Positions 7,751 through 19,700 of a DNA stretch of 64,000 nucleotides are shown in pieces (positions within the stretch are counted from its first letter, which is position 1; every line of letters starts with the position of its first letter). The stretch is from Micromonospora luteifusca. Its GTDB lineage: Bacteria; Actinomycetota; Actinomycetes; Mycobacteriales; Micromonosporaceae. Position numbers and translations under genes: made by a program. The notes beneath the pieces were generated by a model, which did not search any database, had not been told where the DNA came from, and saw only the letters and a program-made list of their open reading frames with translations. The DNA lies in the NCBI RefSeq assembly GCF_016907275.1, contig NZ_JAFBBP010000001.1, forward strand, positions 806,001 through 870,000, given 5' to 3'.

Positions 7751-10700
7751 TCACGGCTGGTAACAGCTCATGATCAGCGTGGCCAGCTCGCCAAGCTCCG
7801 CGCCGCGGTCGGGGTACCGGGTGTTCAAGAGGTCGCGCAGGTGGCGGGCCCACTCTGTCGCGTCGTTCCCGTCGCGCAGGTACGCCCGGTTGTTCATGAT
7901 GAGCCGGCGGGCCTCCGGGGGAATGATGGGCCCGTCGCCCCGCGCGCCGGCAGGCCGGCCCAGGCTGATCCTCAGCGCCTCCAGCACCGCCGCGTCCGCG
8001 CCGTACGACGGATCCTCGTCCGCGCCGTTCGCGAGTTCGACAAGCGGTTCCAGGGGCACGTCCGGCCCGGACCCCAACCACGCGACCAGCCGCTCGCGGC
8101 GGGTCTGGGGGTCCGGCTCGGTGAGGTACTCGAACGAGCGGGCCGTCTGGGTCTGCTCGGCCATCTTGAGGATCGCCCGGTAGACGCCGGCGTTGTTCCC
8201 GGCCGGCTGATCGGTGCCGGCGGCGAGGTCCGGGGCGGGGTGCCGTTGGAGGATCCGGTCGAGCGCGGCCTGGTTCTCCGGACGCAGCAGCTCCGCGCGA
8301 CGGTCCCGGAAGATCTCCCGCCGGCGGGTCCAGTTCGACGCCGCCAGCCACTCGTGCAGCTCAGCGGAGAGCACGTCGCCGTACGCGGGTCCGACCCCGG
8401 TGCCGGCGGCGAGGTCCAGAGCGGCACCGACGCTCTTGACCCGCGCGGGCTCGGCGGGCTCCGGGAGGCGCACCTCCCAGAGCCAGTCGAGGCCGCGCAG
8501 CACGAGCGCGCCGGCACCGGCTGCCGAGGGCGTCTCGTCGGCGATCCGCCGTACGAGCGGCACGCCGTACCGCGCGAGCAGCGCATGGTCGCCCTCGGCG
8601 GGTTCGCCGGCGAAGACGACCACCGGCCGTACGCCCAGCTCGTAGTACGCCTCAAGGGCGCCGTTCAGATCGCCCCGGATCCGCCTGGCCTGAACCGGTC
8701 CGGCGCCCCGGCCGACCACGACCACGGGGGACTCGGACCAGGTGACCGCGTCCCCGCCCGAAGCCGTCCCCGTACGCGCCGCGGCCAGCCGTCGCGCGGC
8801 GGCGGCGACCGGAGCCAGAAAGCCCTCATCCGGCCTCGGCCCCACCAGGACCAACACCTGCTCGACCGTGGCACGCCGGGGCAGGCGGGGCCGCCGACCC
8901 GACGTGTTTGGCCGAGGCGGCTGCCCACTCCGCGAAAGGTCCTCGGTCCCGGGATTGGCCTGGGCGGGGCCGCCGGAGAGGCGTACGGGGCGCATCAGCT
9001 CACCGAGTCGCCAGTCCCCCGCCGGTTCCCCGGCAGACTCGTCGTGCGACAGCCCCAGGCGCGTCAGCACATCGTCGGGCAGCCGCACGATTTCCAGGCG
9101 CGGACCGCCTTCTCCGCCGAAGAGCAGGATGCGGTCCGTGACGCTGGTCAGCCGGTCGCGCAGCCTCGGCTCGCCGAGGAGAACGTCGAACAACGCCCGC
9201 CACACGTTGTCCGGATCGGCGAAGCCGTTGACCACCGCCGCGGCCTCGGTCAGCCGCAGGTCTCCCTCCCGGTTGTACAGGTCCCGAACCAGCCTCGCGG
9301 CCAGCCGGTAGAGCACCTGCGGCTCCTCGTCGGCGGTGAAGCGGCGGACCGGCGTCAGGACGCTTCCGCTGATCCAGCTCTTCGCCGACCCCATCGTCAA
9401 CCGGTCCAGGTGCGGGAGATTCCCGCCGCCGGTGAGCGCGGAATCGAGACGGTCACGGACCGCCCAGCGGAGCTGCCACAGGGTCTGCGGCCCCGTACGC
9501 CAGTAGACCGACCGACGGCGCACGTCCATTGCCCTGGTGCTGGCGATGTCCTGGGCCGCTTCCCTCCCGCCGAACAGGATCCAGACGTCCTTCATCATCG
9601 TGCGCTGCGGCTGCCGGTAGTTGAGCTCGATCAGCTCCAGGAAGGTCGCGGTCACCGGATGGTTTCGGGCGGCCATGATGGCGGAGTTGCCGTACGTCTC
9701 GCCGTCGACGTCGCGATGCACCGCCCAGCCGTGGCGGTCGAACAGCTCCCGCAGCTCGGCGAGCAGGGCCACCGGGTCATCGTCGCGGACCTGGTTGTCG
9801 CCGTCGGTGTAGAGGCCGCCGAACCGTAGGAGGATCTCCCAGCGCAGGATGTCGGCAGCCTCCGCGAACCCCTCCGGGATCTGCTTCGCCATCGCCGAGC
9901 GGTAGAACTGGTCGGACCGCATCGGCTCGTCCCGATGGAACACCTCGTCCACCAAGATCAGCCGAATTCCGGCATCCCCCGCCCAGCGGATCATCTCCTG
10001 CGTCGGCGGCTCGCTGATCCACAGGGTGGTAACCACGCCGAACGGCGCCAGCTGGCCCGCCATCCGTGCCGCGTTCCCCACGAAGCGCTCGCGGTGGCCG
10101 TCGTCGCGCCCCAGCGGAGAGCCCAGCCAGATCATGGGCAGGTGCAGCGGCATCTCCAGCCCGTCGGGCCTGGTCCACACCTGCAGCGTGGTCGCCGGTC
10201 GGTCGCCCCATGCCAGATCGGCCCGGTCGAGGAAGTCGCCCAACCGGTCCGTCGGCAGGCTCGCCAGGCGTACGCCGCTCAGGAACTCGGGCGGCGGCGG
10301 GGGCACCCGTACCCCGAAGTAGTCAGGCCCGAGCCGGCCCTGCTCCGGGGCGGTGCGATCCATCCTGGACCGCAACAGGCGCACCAGCCGCTCCCGCCCG
10401 TCGGCGCCCGGGGGGCCTGCGGCCGGCACAACCGGAGATGAACTCGGGTCGGGCAGGTCGACGGGCTCGTCGACGTCCATCACCACGATGACCGGTGCCT
10501 CGAGCGACCGCTGCCCGGCGACGTTCCTGCCCGCGTCAGGTCCCGGCACCGGGTGGGAAACGGCTGCCGGAACCGGCTCGCCCAGCGAGACGCCCCAGCC
10601 AAGCCGCTCCTCGATCTCGGCCAGGTCCGTCCGCAGGGCCGCGATCCGCTCCTCGCTCACCTGACCGGTGACCACGGGGACCAGCCGCACCGGCACCGTG

Positions 10701-13700
10701 CGACGCACCACACCGTAGTCGCTGGCGCTGCCCCGCTCGGCTTTGGCCCGGATCAACAAACCGATATGAACCAGCAGCAGCGCGGAGCCGGTAGGCACCT
10801 CCCACCGTGCCGCAGAACCGGCGTGTGACAGCGGCATCAGATCACCGTCGGCCGGATAGGCGACCATCAGTCCCCCGTCGACGGGGTCGGGCAGGTTTGG
10901 CTGGACCGGGCCGGTCCCGGCCAACCACCACACGCCGTCGTCGACCTCGATCGGATCGACGGAGGCCAGCTTGTCCACCCACGCTTCGAACTGGCGGTAC
11001 GCGGCGACGAGGTCGTCGAGCGATATCTCCGGCGCCGCCGCCAGTCGCTGGGCCCACATCAGGAGCAGCGGGAAGTCCTTGTCTGCCAGCCAGTCCATCC
11101 CATCCCACTCGACCGACAGGATCAGCTCGATGGCCTCGGTCACGTGCGAGGGCGGGGCCATGCCGGCAGCGCGAACGGCCGCGTGCACCCGCAACACCGC
11201 CGACAGCAGTTGGTGCTCCCCTGGCCACCGCTGCGCCAGCGCGGCGGCGGCCGTGCCGCTGGGCTCGTCCACGCCCATGACCTGCCGGCGCAGTTCGTCA
11301 GGCCCGGCATCGTCCCGATTCAGCTCCGCAACCGCTGCGATCCACAGTTCGACCTCCTGTGGGCGTACAGCCGTCGGCCGATCCGGATCGTCGCCTCGCA
11401 CGCTGCCGATCGCGCGCTCCAGATCGCGCCAGTGGACCACCCGGCGTCCGCCGCCCAGCGCCGACAGCAACCGGTTCATCGCGGCCAGGTCCCGGGTCGA
11501 GAAGTCGACGCCGAACACCGCCGCCGTCAGGTACGCGACGTCGCGCAACGCCTGTTCCCGGGTGACACCGGCGCCCGGGTCGGCGGGTACGCGGGCGTCC
11601 CGCCACAGCACCGCCGCCTCGCCGGCGTCCCGTTCCAGCTCGGCCAACCGCCCCAGCAGGCCTTCGACGTCCACCCGAACCGGAGCCGTGTTCGCGCCGG
11701 CGAAGCGGTCGCTGGGCTGCGCCCACCGCAGTTCCGGCAGTGGGCTCCGCCCGCCATCCGGCTGGACCTTGGCGTTGGGAAACCACTGCCGCACCTGTTC
11801 GATCGCCTCGTCGGTCAGTCCGAGCCGGCTGGCGTCCACCCGCCGCACCGCGGCCCGAACCGTCGAGTCCAGCCGGATGTGGACGCCCTCCACCACCGCC
11901 CGCGCCGCCTCCGCGCGGTCCCGCATGGGCAGGGGCCTCAAGACCACGGCCAGCTCCGACAGGTCCACCCGATCCGGGCGGGACAGCAGCCGCCTCAGCA
12001 GCATCAGCTCTCCGCTCCGGATCACCGCCAGCCGGTTCGCCGCCTCGCCCGGTGGCGACTCGGCCGTTGCCAGCTGCCGCTGAAGGTTCGCCACCGCCTC
12101 GGTGAGATCGATCGGCGGGGAGCCGTCGCCGATGGCCGTACGGGTAGCCACCACCCGCTGGTACGTCCGCCGCGCCACACCGTTCAGCCAGCCGTGATGC
12201 CGCCGCAACTCCATCGGATCGCGCGCGACGTTCGCCGGCATCACGGCTTCTCCGAGCATGCGGTATTCGCCCACGACCAGTGCGGCGTGCCGCAGGTGCC
12301 CCTCGTTGGTGTCCACCTCCTCCATGAAGGTACGAATGTGCAGCGCCTCAAGCGGAGTGAGCGGCTTCTCCGGGTCACGCAGAAGCCCGTTGTCCAGCAA
12401 CTGCCCGACGGTGAACGGCTTGCCGGGCAACTCTCCGTTCAGCAGGTCGACCCCGTGAAGGAACCAGGAGCGGTCCACGCTAAACGTCGCTGCGAACTCA
12501 TTGCGGATCAGCGGCGCGTACGCCTCCAGGAAGCTCCGCAACTCCTCTGGCAGGGCCTTGAAGATTCCCGAGAGCCGGGTCCGGGGAGCCCACAGCAGGT
12601 AGTTCTTGAGCCCCGGCTTTGCGTGCTGGTAGTGACCCATCGCGACCGCGGCACCCACCGTGTAAAGGAGTGTGGCGTACCCGGCCAGCGTCACCGCAGG
12701 GGAGACCCTCGCCAGGTCCGGCGCTGATCCGCCGTTGAACAGTGCCGCCAGCCATCGCCCGAACTGCATGCCCTCCCGCAGCATCTCCTGCCCGGCGTAG
12801 GATAGGTAAACCTCCGTTCTTCCTGAAAACTTCAGCAGTTCCTCGTAATGCCAGTACATGCCCTCCAGCGGAATGCCCTCGGTGTGCTGTATGTAGGCCA
12901 GGTTTCCCCTGGCGGGCTCGATGAACGCGTCATGTTGGACGTTGAGTCCAGGAAACGCCTCGCCGACCGGCATCCTCTGGGTTACCGCGCCGAGGTCCCG
13001 CACCATCGCGTCGAATTCGCGGTAGCTCGTCTCGGGATCGGCCCCGATCCGCTCGTCGTCGAGAACGAGCCACGGCTTCCACGCCACGATCTCCGCGATC
13101 ACGCCCATGTTGCCGTCGGCGTCGAGGCGCATGCCATCCCGCGTGCCGACCGTTCTCCTCTCGCCATCCGGCGGCCGACCGTCCGCCCAGGTGATCCAGT
13201 ACCCGTCGAACTCCTCTTCCGAGCCCAGCAGTGCGGGGGTCCGGTCGCGGGCATCGAGGGGATCGGCTGGCTGGAACCGGGGCGCCGAGACGTTCGGGGT
13301 CGTCGACCCCACGTACGGCGACGCCACGGCGACGAACCGCGCGAGTTCCTCGGGCGTCACCCCGTGACCGGTCCCCGTGCCCATCAGGCCGGCGGCCGGC
13401 GGTTGACGCCGCCAGCGCCGCCGGTCGTCGCCGCCGTCGGGCGGCGGCAGGTTCTCCGGCGCCGGATGCCACAGGCCCAGCCCGTGCCCGACCTCGTGCG
13501 CGTACGCCTCCTCCGGCGCCCCGACCGGCCAGCGGTCCTGGGTCATCCCCCTCAGACCTCCGGCCACCACCTCGATCACCTGGTGCGGATCCGGCGAGTC
13601 GAAGTCCAGCTCGACGCGGAGCAGCGGCGTCCCGCCGTCCACGTCGAGCCGGTGCCCGGGCGCGTTGAAGTACCGCCGCACCCCGGCTTCGGCGGCCCGC

Positions 13701-16700
13701 CGGACCTCCGCCAGCTCGACCGGTCCGACCCCCGGGCCGGCCCGCAGGCGCAGCCGACGCCGTACCGTCCACTGCTGCGGCGTCGCCGACAGGTGGTAGC
13801 GAACCAGCGTCCGTTCACCGCTGCCCGACGTGCGACGCAGCAACGGGCGGCCGTCTGGGCCCTCCGGTGGCGTGAACTCCCATGGGATCGGCCGGTCCAG
13901 GGTCCCGGGCAGCGGTTCCCACAGGTCCGTGTCCACCTCGACCACGCGGGGCTCGGCGGAATCGAGGTGGAACTCGGCGCCGACGGTCGCCGTCGGCGGG
14001 TGCGGTCGGTCCACCGGTACGCCGGGCAGGTATCCCGTACGGTCGCCGTCGCCCACCTGGATGAGGATCTTGAGGTCTTCCGTCGACTCGCCGTGATTGG
14101 CGAGGCTGCCGTCGGGGTGCAGCAGCGCGATGTTCAGCCCGAAGGCGAGCACCGCCACCTGCAGGGCGATCTGCCCGGCGACGCCCCCGGTGTGGCCGGG
14201 CTTCGGCAGGTCGCGGCGTACCTCCTCGGCCCGCCTGGCGTCGATGCCGAAGGCCGCGTAGTGCCCAGGACGCGCCGCGAAGTCGCGGGCGAAGAAGTCG
14301 GCGAGATGCTGGCGGATCGTCTCGACAGTTGGCGTCCGGGTCTCGACGCTCGGCGTCCGGTCGCCGCTGCTCGGCGGGCTCTCGGCTTCGATGGCGGCCC
14401 GGATCGCGTCGCCCGCGAGGGACAGCAGCGAGCGGACCAGCCCGTCGCCGTCGAGCGGCTCCCCGGCGGCGGTAGGAACCGCACCGGGCAGCGTGGCGGG
14501 GACGGCCCGACCGGCGGCGCGCAGGGCGGCGTGCTGGGCGGGCGTCATCGGTGGCCGGCCAGTGGCCGTCGACCCTGGTCCCATGGCGAACCGGCGGGTC
14601 GTGGCGACGGCGCTGTGCTCGTACCACTGACCGGCCTCCGCGGGGTCCGGCGCGGCGACCAGGGCGGCCGGACCGTCGGCGAGCAGCTCGGCCATGGACT
14701 GTCCGGCGGGGCCGGGCACGGCGGCACGCGGATCGGTGAGCACCACCGTGACCGGGCCGTCCAGCCCGGCCACCGCCTCCGACAGCTCCGCCACCGGCAT
14801 CGGGCCGCCGAGGACGCCGACGGTCTGCCGCTCCGGGTCCACCGGCCCGGGCACCACCAGTATCGGTCCGGGGCGGCCATCCTGGAGGCCCTGTCGCAGG
14901 TGGACCGCCGTGACGTAGTCAGACATGACCTGATCGGCATCCGCCACGTTCGGCAGGAGGAAGAGCCCGGCGCCGACGGGCACCGCTACCGGAATGCGCG
15001 GCCGGGAGCCGACGCCGTGCCGGGCCACCCAGGGGCGTCTCTCGGGCGCCATCAGGTCGAGGATCGCCTCGATGCGGCGGTTCACCCCGTCGGGTACCGG
15101 CAGGCCGGGCACCCCGACGATGATTCCCGGGCCGGTCCCCGTGGCCGCATTGAACGGCAGCGCCGGGGCGGTGACAGCCGGATCGAGCGATGCCGGCCGG
15201 AACCACGCGACCGCCGGTTCGTCGGCGGCGTCGCCCCGCCGGGCCTCCCCGACGACCCAGTCGTCGTCGTCCACGCCGAGCGCGAACTGGTCGGACCGTG
15301 GGGTCTTGCCCAGGTCGTACGGCGTGCCCTCCGGCGCGGTATCGGGATAGACCAGGTACGAGTGGTGCAGCGGACGCAGGGTATGGCGACCCGCTGCGTC
15401 CACCGGCACGAATGGCCCGTCATGCGGCGGGTCGTCATCCAGCCGCCGATTCGGGATGGACAGCACGCCGCGGGTGCCGCGCAACAACGAGGTGGCGAGA
15501 TCCGCCGCCTCGGCCGGGGTCAGCCGTGGCCCGCCACCCGGAAGCCGGACCAGCTGCACGTCGTCGGTCAGCGTCTCCAGGTGGGAGACGTACGCCCGGA
15601 TGACGGCGTAGTCGGTCACCGACGGATCGATCAGCAGCAGCTCATGGCCGGGTCGAGGCTCGACCCGATCCATGGCGGTCGGGGATGCCACGGGTGCCTC
15701 GCCCCGGTAGTAGACCCACCCGGCCCGGACCCTCGCGAGCCCGTGCCCGTCGGCCACCGCGCTCAGCCGAGCCTCCAGCCGCTCCTGCCAGAGCCGCTGC
15801 GTCGCCGCCGCCTGCCGGGCCCAGACGCGGGCGTTGCGGACGATCCGATAGCGGAATTCGGGCGGTTCGCCGAAGCCCACGCCGAGACCGGCGAGAATCG
15901 CGTCCTCTCGCGCGGTCAACGGTCCGCCGAGCCGGGCGAGACGCAACCGGTCCGCCTCGGTGATCAGGCTCCAGCGTCCGGTGACCCGACCGTTCCGAAC
16001 ACCATGCTCCGGCAGGCCGTAGGGATTTTCCCCCTCGCCGATGCGGTTCAGTTGCGACCGCAGCTCGTCGATGTCCGCCCGGCGGATCGCGCGTCCGGCG
16101 TCGGAAAGAAGCTCGTCCGGGCGGCCGACCGCGTCGGCCAGCAGCCGGTTCAGCCGGGCCTCCGCCCGCGCCGCGAAGGCCCGGTACGCCAGCACCACCT
16201 CGCCCCGCTCCCGCGGGTGCAGGCGACTGCCGAGACCTCCCCCGGTCAGGATCCGCGCCTCGGCGGCCGTCGCCGTCCCTGACCGGAAGTCCAACCACAT
16301 TCGCAGTCGACGCAGCTCGGCCCGCAGTGTCGCGGCCTCGCGCCCCCTCGAACCGGAAAGCTCCTCCAGCAGTTTCTCGACTCGGGCCGCCAACGCCTCC
16401 CGGCTCAGCTGGTACGCCTCGCCGGAACGGCCGGTTGCCGCTGGCGTGCCACCGGCAGCGGTTCCGTCGGTGACAGGGGTCCTGTCCACGGCGGCGGCGA
16501 TCGCTCTCTCCAGGGCGGCGGCCCGCCGTTCGCGCACGGCGGCCAGCTCGGCTGGATCGCTCGGCGCTCGGTCCACAGCGCGTTGTCCCGCCGGCCGATC
16601 CACCGCACGGCCGCCCGCCGCCTGTACGTCGGCCGATACCTCCGCCACCGGCGGGCCGGTCCGCACCGAGGAACGAGCCGCGATCACGCGCTCCAGAGCG

Positions 16701-19700
16701 GCGGCCCGCCGCTCGCGCACGGCAGCCACCTCGGCCGGATCGCTCGGCACTCGGTCCACAGCGCGTTGTCCCGGCAGCCGGTCCCCTGCACGGCCGCCCG
16801 CCTCCTGCACGGCCGCCGGTACCTCCGCCACCGGCGGGCCAGTCCGCACCGAGGAACTCGCCGCGATCACGCGCTCCAGAGCGGCGGCCCGCCGCTCGCG
16901 CACGGCAGCCACCTCGGCCGAATCGCTCGGCACTCGGTCCACGGCGCGTTGTCCCGCCGGCCGCTGCTCCGGTGCTCCGGCTGGCAGCCGGTCCCCTGCA
17001 CGGCCGCCCGCCTCCTGCACGGCCGCCGGTACCTCCGCCACCGGCGGGCCAGTCCGCACCGAGGAACTCGCCGCGATCACGCGCTCCAGAGCGGCGGCCC
17101 GCCGCTCGCGCACGGCAGCCACCTCGGCCGAATCGCTCGCCGCTCGGTCCACGGCGCGTTGTCCCGCTTGCCGCTGCTCCGGTGCTCCGGCCGGCGGCTG
17201 GTCCCCAGCCGTGGCGGGCCGATGCCGGGCCGTGCTGGACCAGCCCGGGTTGTCGACGGTGGGCTCCCAGAACCGGTCCGGGCGCTCGGTCGTCGTCCTG
17301 GACCCCGAGACCTCCGGCCGCCTCGGCGCTACCCCACCGGCCTCGGCCGGACCACCCATCCGACGCGACCCGCCACTCGACGGCTCGGCCAGCTCAGCCG
17401 GCGGCTTGGGCGTACCCGCTGGGGGCCTGGCCCGCGTGATGCCAGCTTGCGACACGGGTACGTCGGCCGGGGCGGCGCTCTCCGCCGGGCTGCCGTCCAC
17501 GCGCCGGCCCGGTCCAGACCAGGGTGACCCTCCGACTGTCTCCCTCGCCACCCGGCCGTCCGCTCCCACCCCAGGGCCCCGCCCGCCCGCCGGGGAGCCG
17601 TGCGGCACCTCCGGCCTGCCCCGGCTGGCGAACGGGACGAAATCGCTCGCCGCGTTGGCCAGACCGCCCTTCGCACCGGCCGGCTGGTTCCCGCGCCCGT
17701 CCGGCGTACGACCCGAGGTGCGGCCGTCGCCGGGGGAGTCGCCGCCCAGGGTGCGGCCGTCGCCGGGGAAGTCACCGCCCAGGGTGCGACCCTCGCCGGG
17801 AAAGTTGCCGCCCTGCGTACCCCCGGTGCGGCCGGAATCGCTACCGCTCGGCTTCGGTTCCGGCACACCCAGCCGGTAACCGTCGTCGTTGGTCAGCCCG
17901 AGCGGCTTGCCATCCGGTCCCGAGGCCCGGACGCTGAAACTGACCTTGTATCGCTCCCAGTAGTAGGCGTCGCCCTGCGGACCGTCCGCCGGTCCGTCCC
18001 CTACCGGCCGGGCCTTGGGCTCGGGCAGTCGCATCCAGCGGTCCGGTGGGTTCGTCGGGTCACCGCCGGCGTGCCGTCCGGCGGTGGCACCGCCGGGCAG
18101 CCGCACCCAGCCGTCTCCGTCCACGATGTGGATCTGGGCCGGGAATTCGTGGGTGCCAGGGCCGGTGGGCTCTTCCACGGGCACGATGGGCGGGCTGTCG
18201 CCGACGTCGAGGAACCGCCCGTTCAGGTCCTTGAGCAGGTACCACTTGGTGGCAAACCGGTCTTCGACCGCGCGCCAGTACCAGTTCGCCGGCCAGTCCC
18301 GCTCGACGACCGCCGGCAGGTCACGCGACGTCATCACGCCAGGTTTGCGGGACCCCTCGCCGTGTTCCGGTGCCGCCCTATCCCGCTCGGGCGGGCGTAC
18401 GAACACGGTGTGCTCGGGCAGCGGTCGGATGCCGCCCGCGTGGTCGCCACGGGCCTGGTCCGGGCCAGCCGCCGACGGCCGTGGTCGCGCCGGGTCGGCC
18501 GGGGCCTCGGCGCGGTGGGCGTTCTCCCGCCGGAAGGCGGCGACCTGCGCGTCCGCCCACGGTTCGAGGCCCAGGAGCCGGTCGAGATCGTGTCGGATGT
18601 TCTCCCGGATCGCGGGCAGTTGGTCGGCCAGGCCCGCCCGCTCGGCGTTCACGACCTGCTGGCGGAAGCTGTCGAACAGCTGCTTGCCCGGCACCGCCGA
18701 CCCGCCGCGCGCCGTCGCGTACCCGTCGAGTTCCCGCTCGATGGCCCGGAACTCCCGCTCGATGCGCACCTCGCGGTCGATCCGGGCTGGATACTCGTCG
18801 AGGATCCGCCGCTGCGCCGCCCGCAATTCCGAGTCCACACCACCGTCGCCGGTACGTGCGCGAACGTGCTCCCCCAGCGGCCCGTGCCCCTGCCGGACTG
18901 CCTCGCCCAGCTCGGTCCTGAGGTCGTCGGCGATGCGCCGGTACCCATCGACGGAGAGCGCGTCCGGATGATCCGCCCGGTGTCTGCGGCCCAGGGCCGC
19001 CGCGTCGAGGCTCAGCTGATCCAGGGCTTGATGACGCGCCGCCTCCGACGACAGGCGGTCGCGCAGGGCGGTGGCGTGCCCGCGTACGACCTCGGCCGCG
19101 GCCGAGACCGTCACCGGCCGCTCCGGCGGGGACGTACCGTGTGGCGCCGCCCCGGTACGCGCGCCGCGCGGCCCCTCGAAGAGGCCGGCCAGGTCCCGCT
19201 CGATCGCCGCGCCGTGGTCCGCCCGGGCCCTGGCCAGCTCCCGGTTCGGTACGTGGTGCGGCTGGCCGCCGCGTCGCGCGTCGCGGGTCCACTCCCCTGC
19301 CACCGCGTCGAACTGGCCGGCCGGGTCGAGCCCGCGGGCACGCAACCGTCCGAGCAGGTCGTCGAGCGTGGTGACGACCTCGTCGGCGCCGTCGACGGGT
19401 CGAGCCGACGGCCCGTTGTCGCCGAGCGGGCCCTCCTGGGCGGCACGGTCCGGGGACCATTCTCCGGTGCGCGGCCCGCCCGGCCGGCCGGTGGTTGCCG
19501 GCTGGGCCGGAGCGTCCGTGCCGCCGGCCCCCCGGTGGGCGGGTGCGGTCAAATCGCGCGACGATGCCTCCACCGCCGGACGCCCACCGGGCTCTCCGCT
19601 GCCGGGCCCGGGCCTGACGGCGGCGGCCGGTGGGGCGGTGTGCGTGCCACCCGCACCGACCGGGCCTGCCCGTCCGCCGTCCCGCGACACGGCGACGCCA

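Noticed and set aside
12848..16282. Open frame of 1144 codons on the plus strand
   Set aside because: It is the antisense shadow of the 4611-aa gene. Residue composition is Arg/Gly/Pro/His-rich with no domain, while the opposite strand has domains and normal codon bias. The same applies to long plus-strand frames at 17600-21139, 26479-28638, 29800-31929 and 37850-40567.
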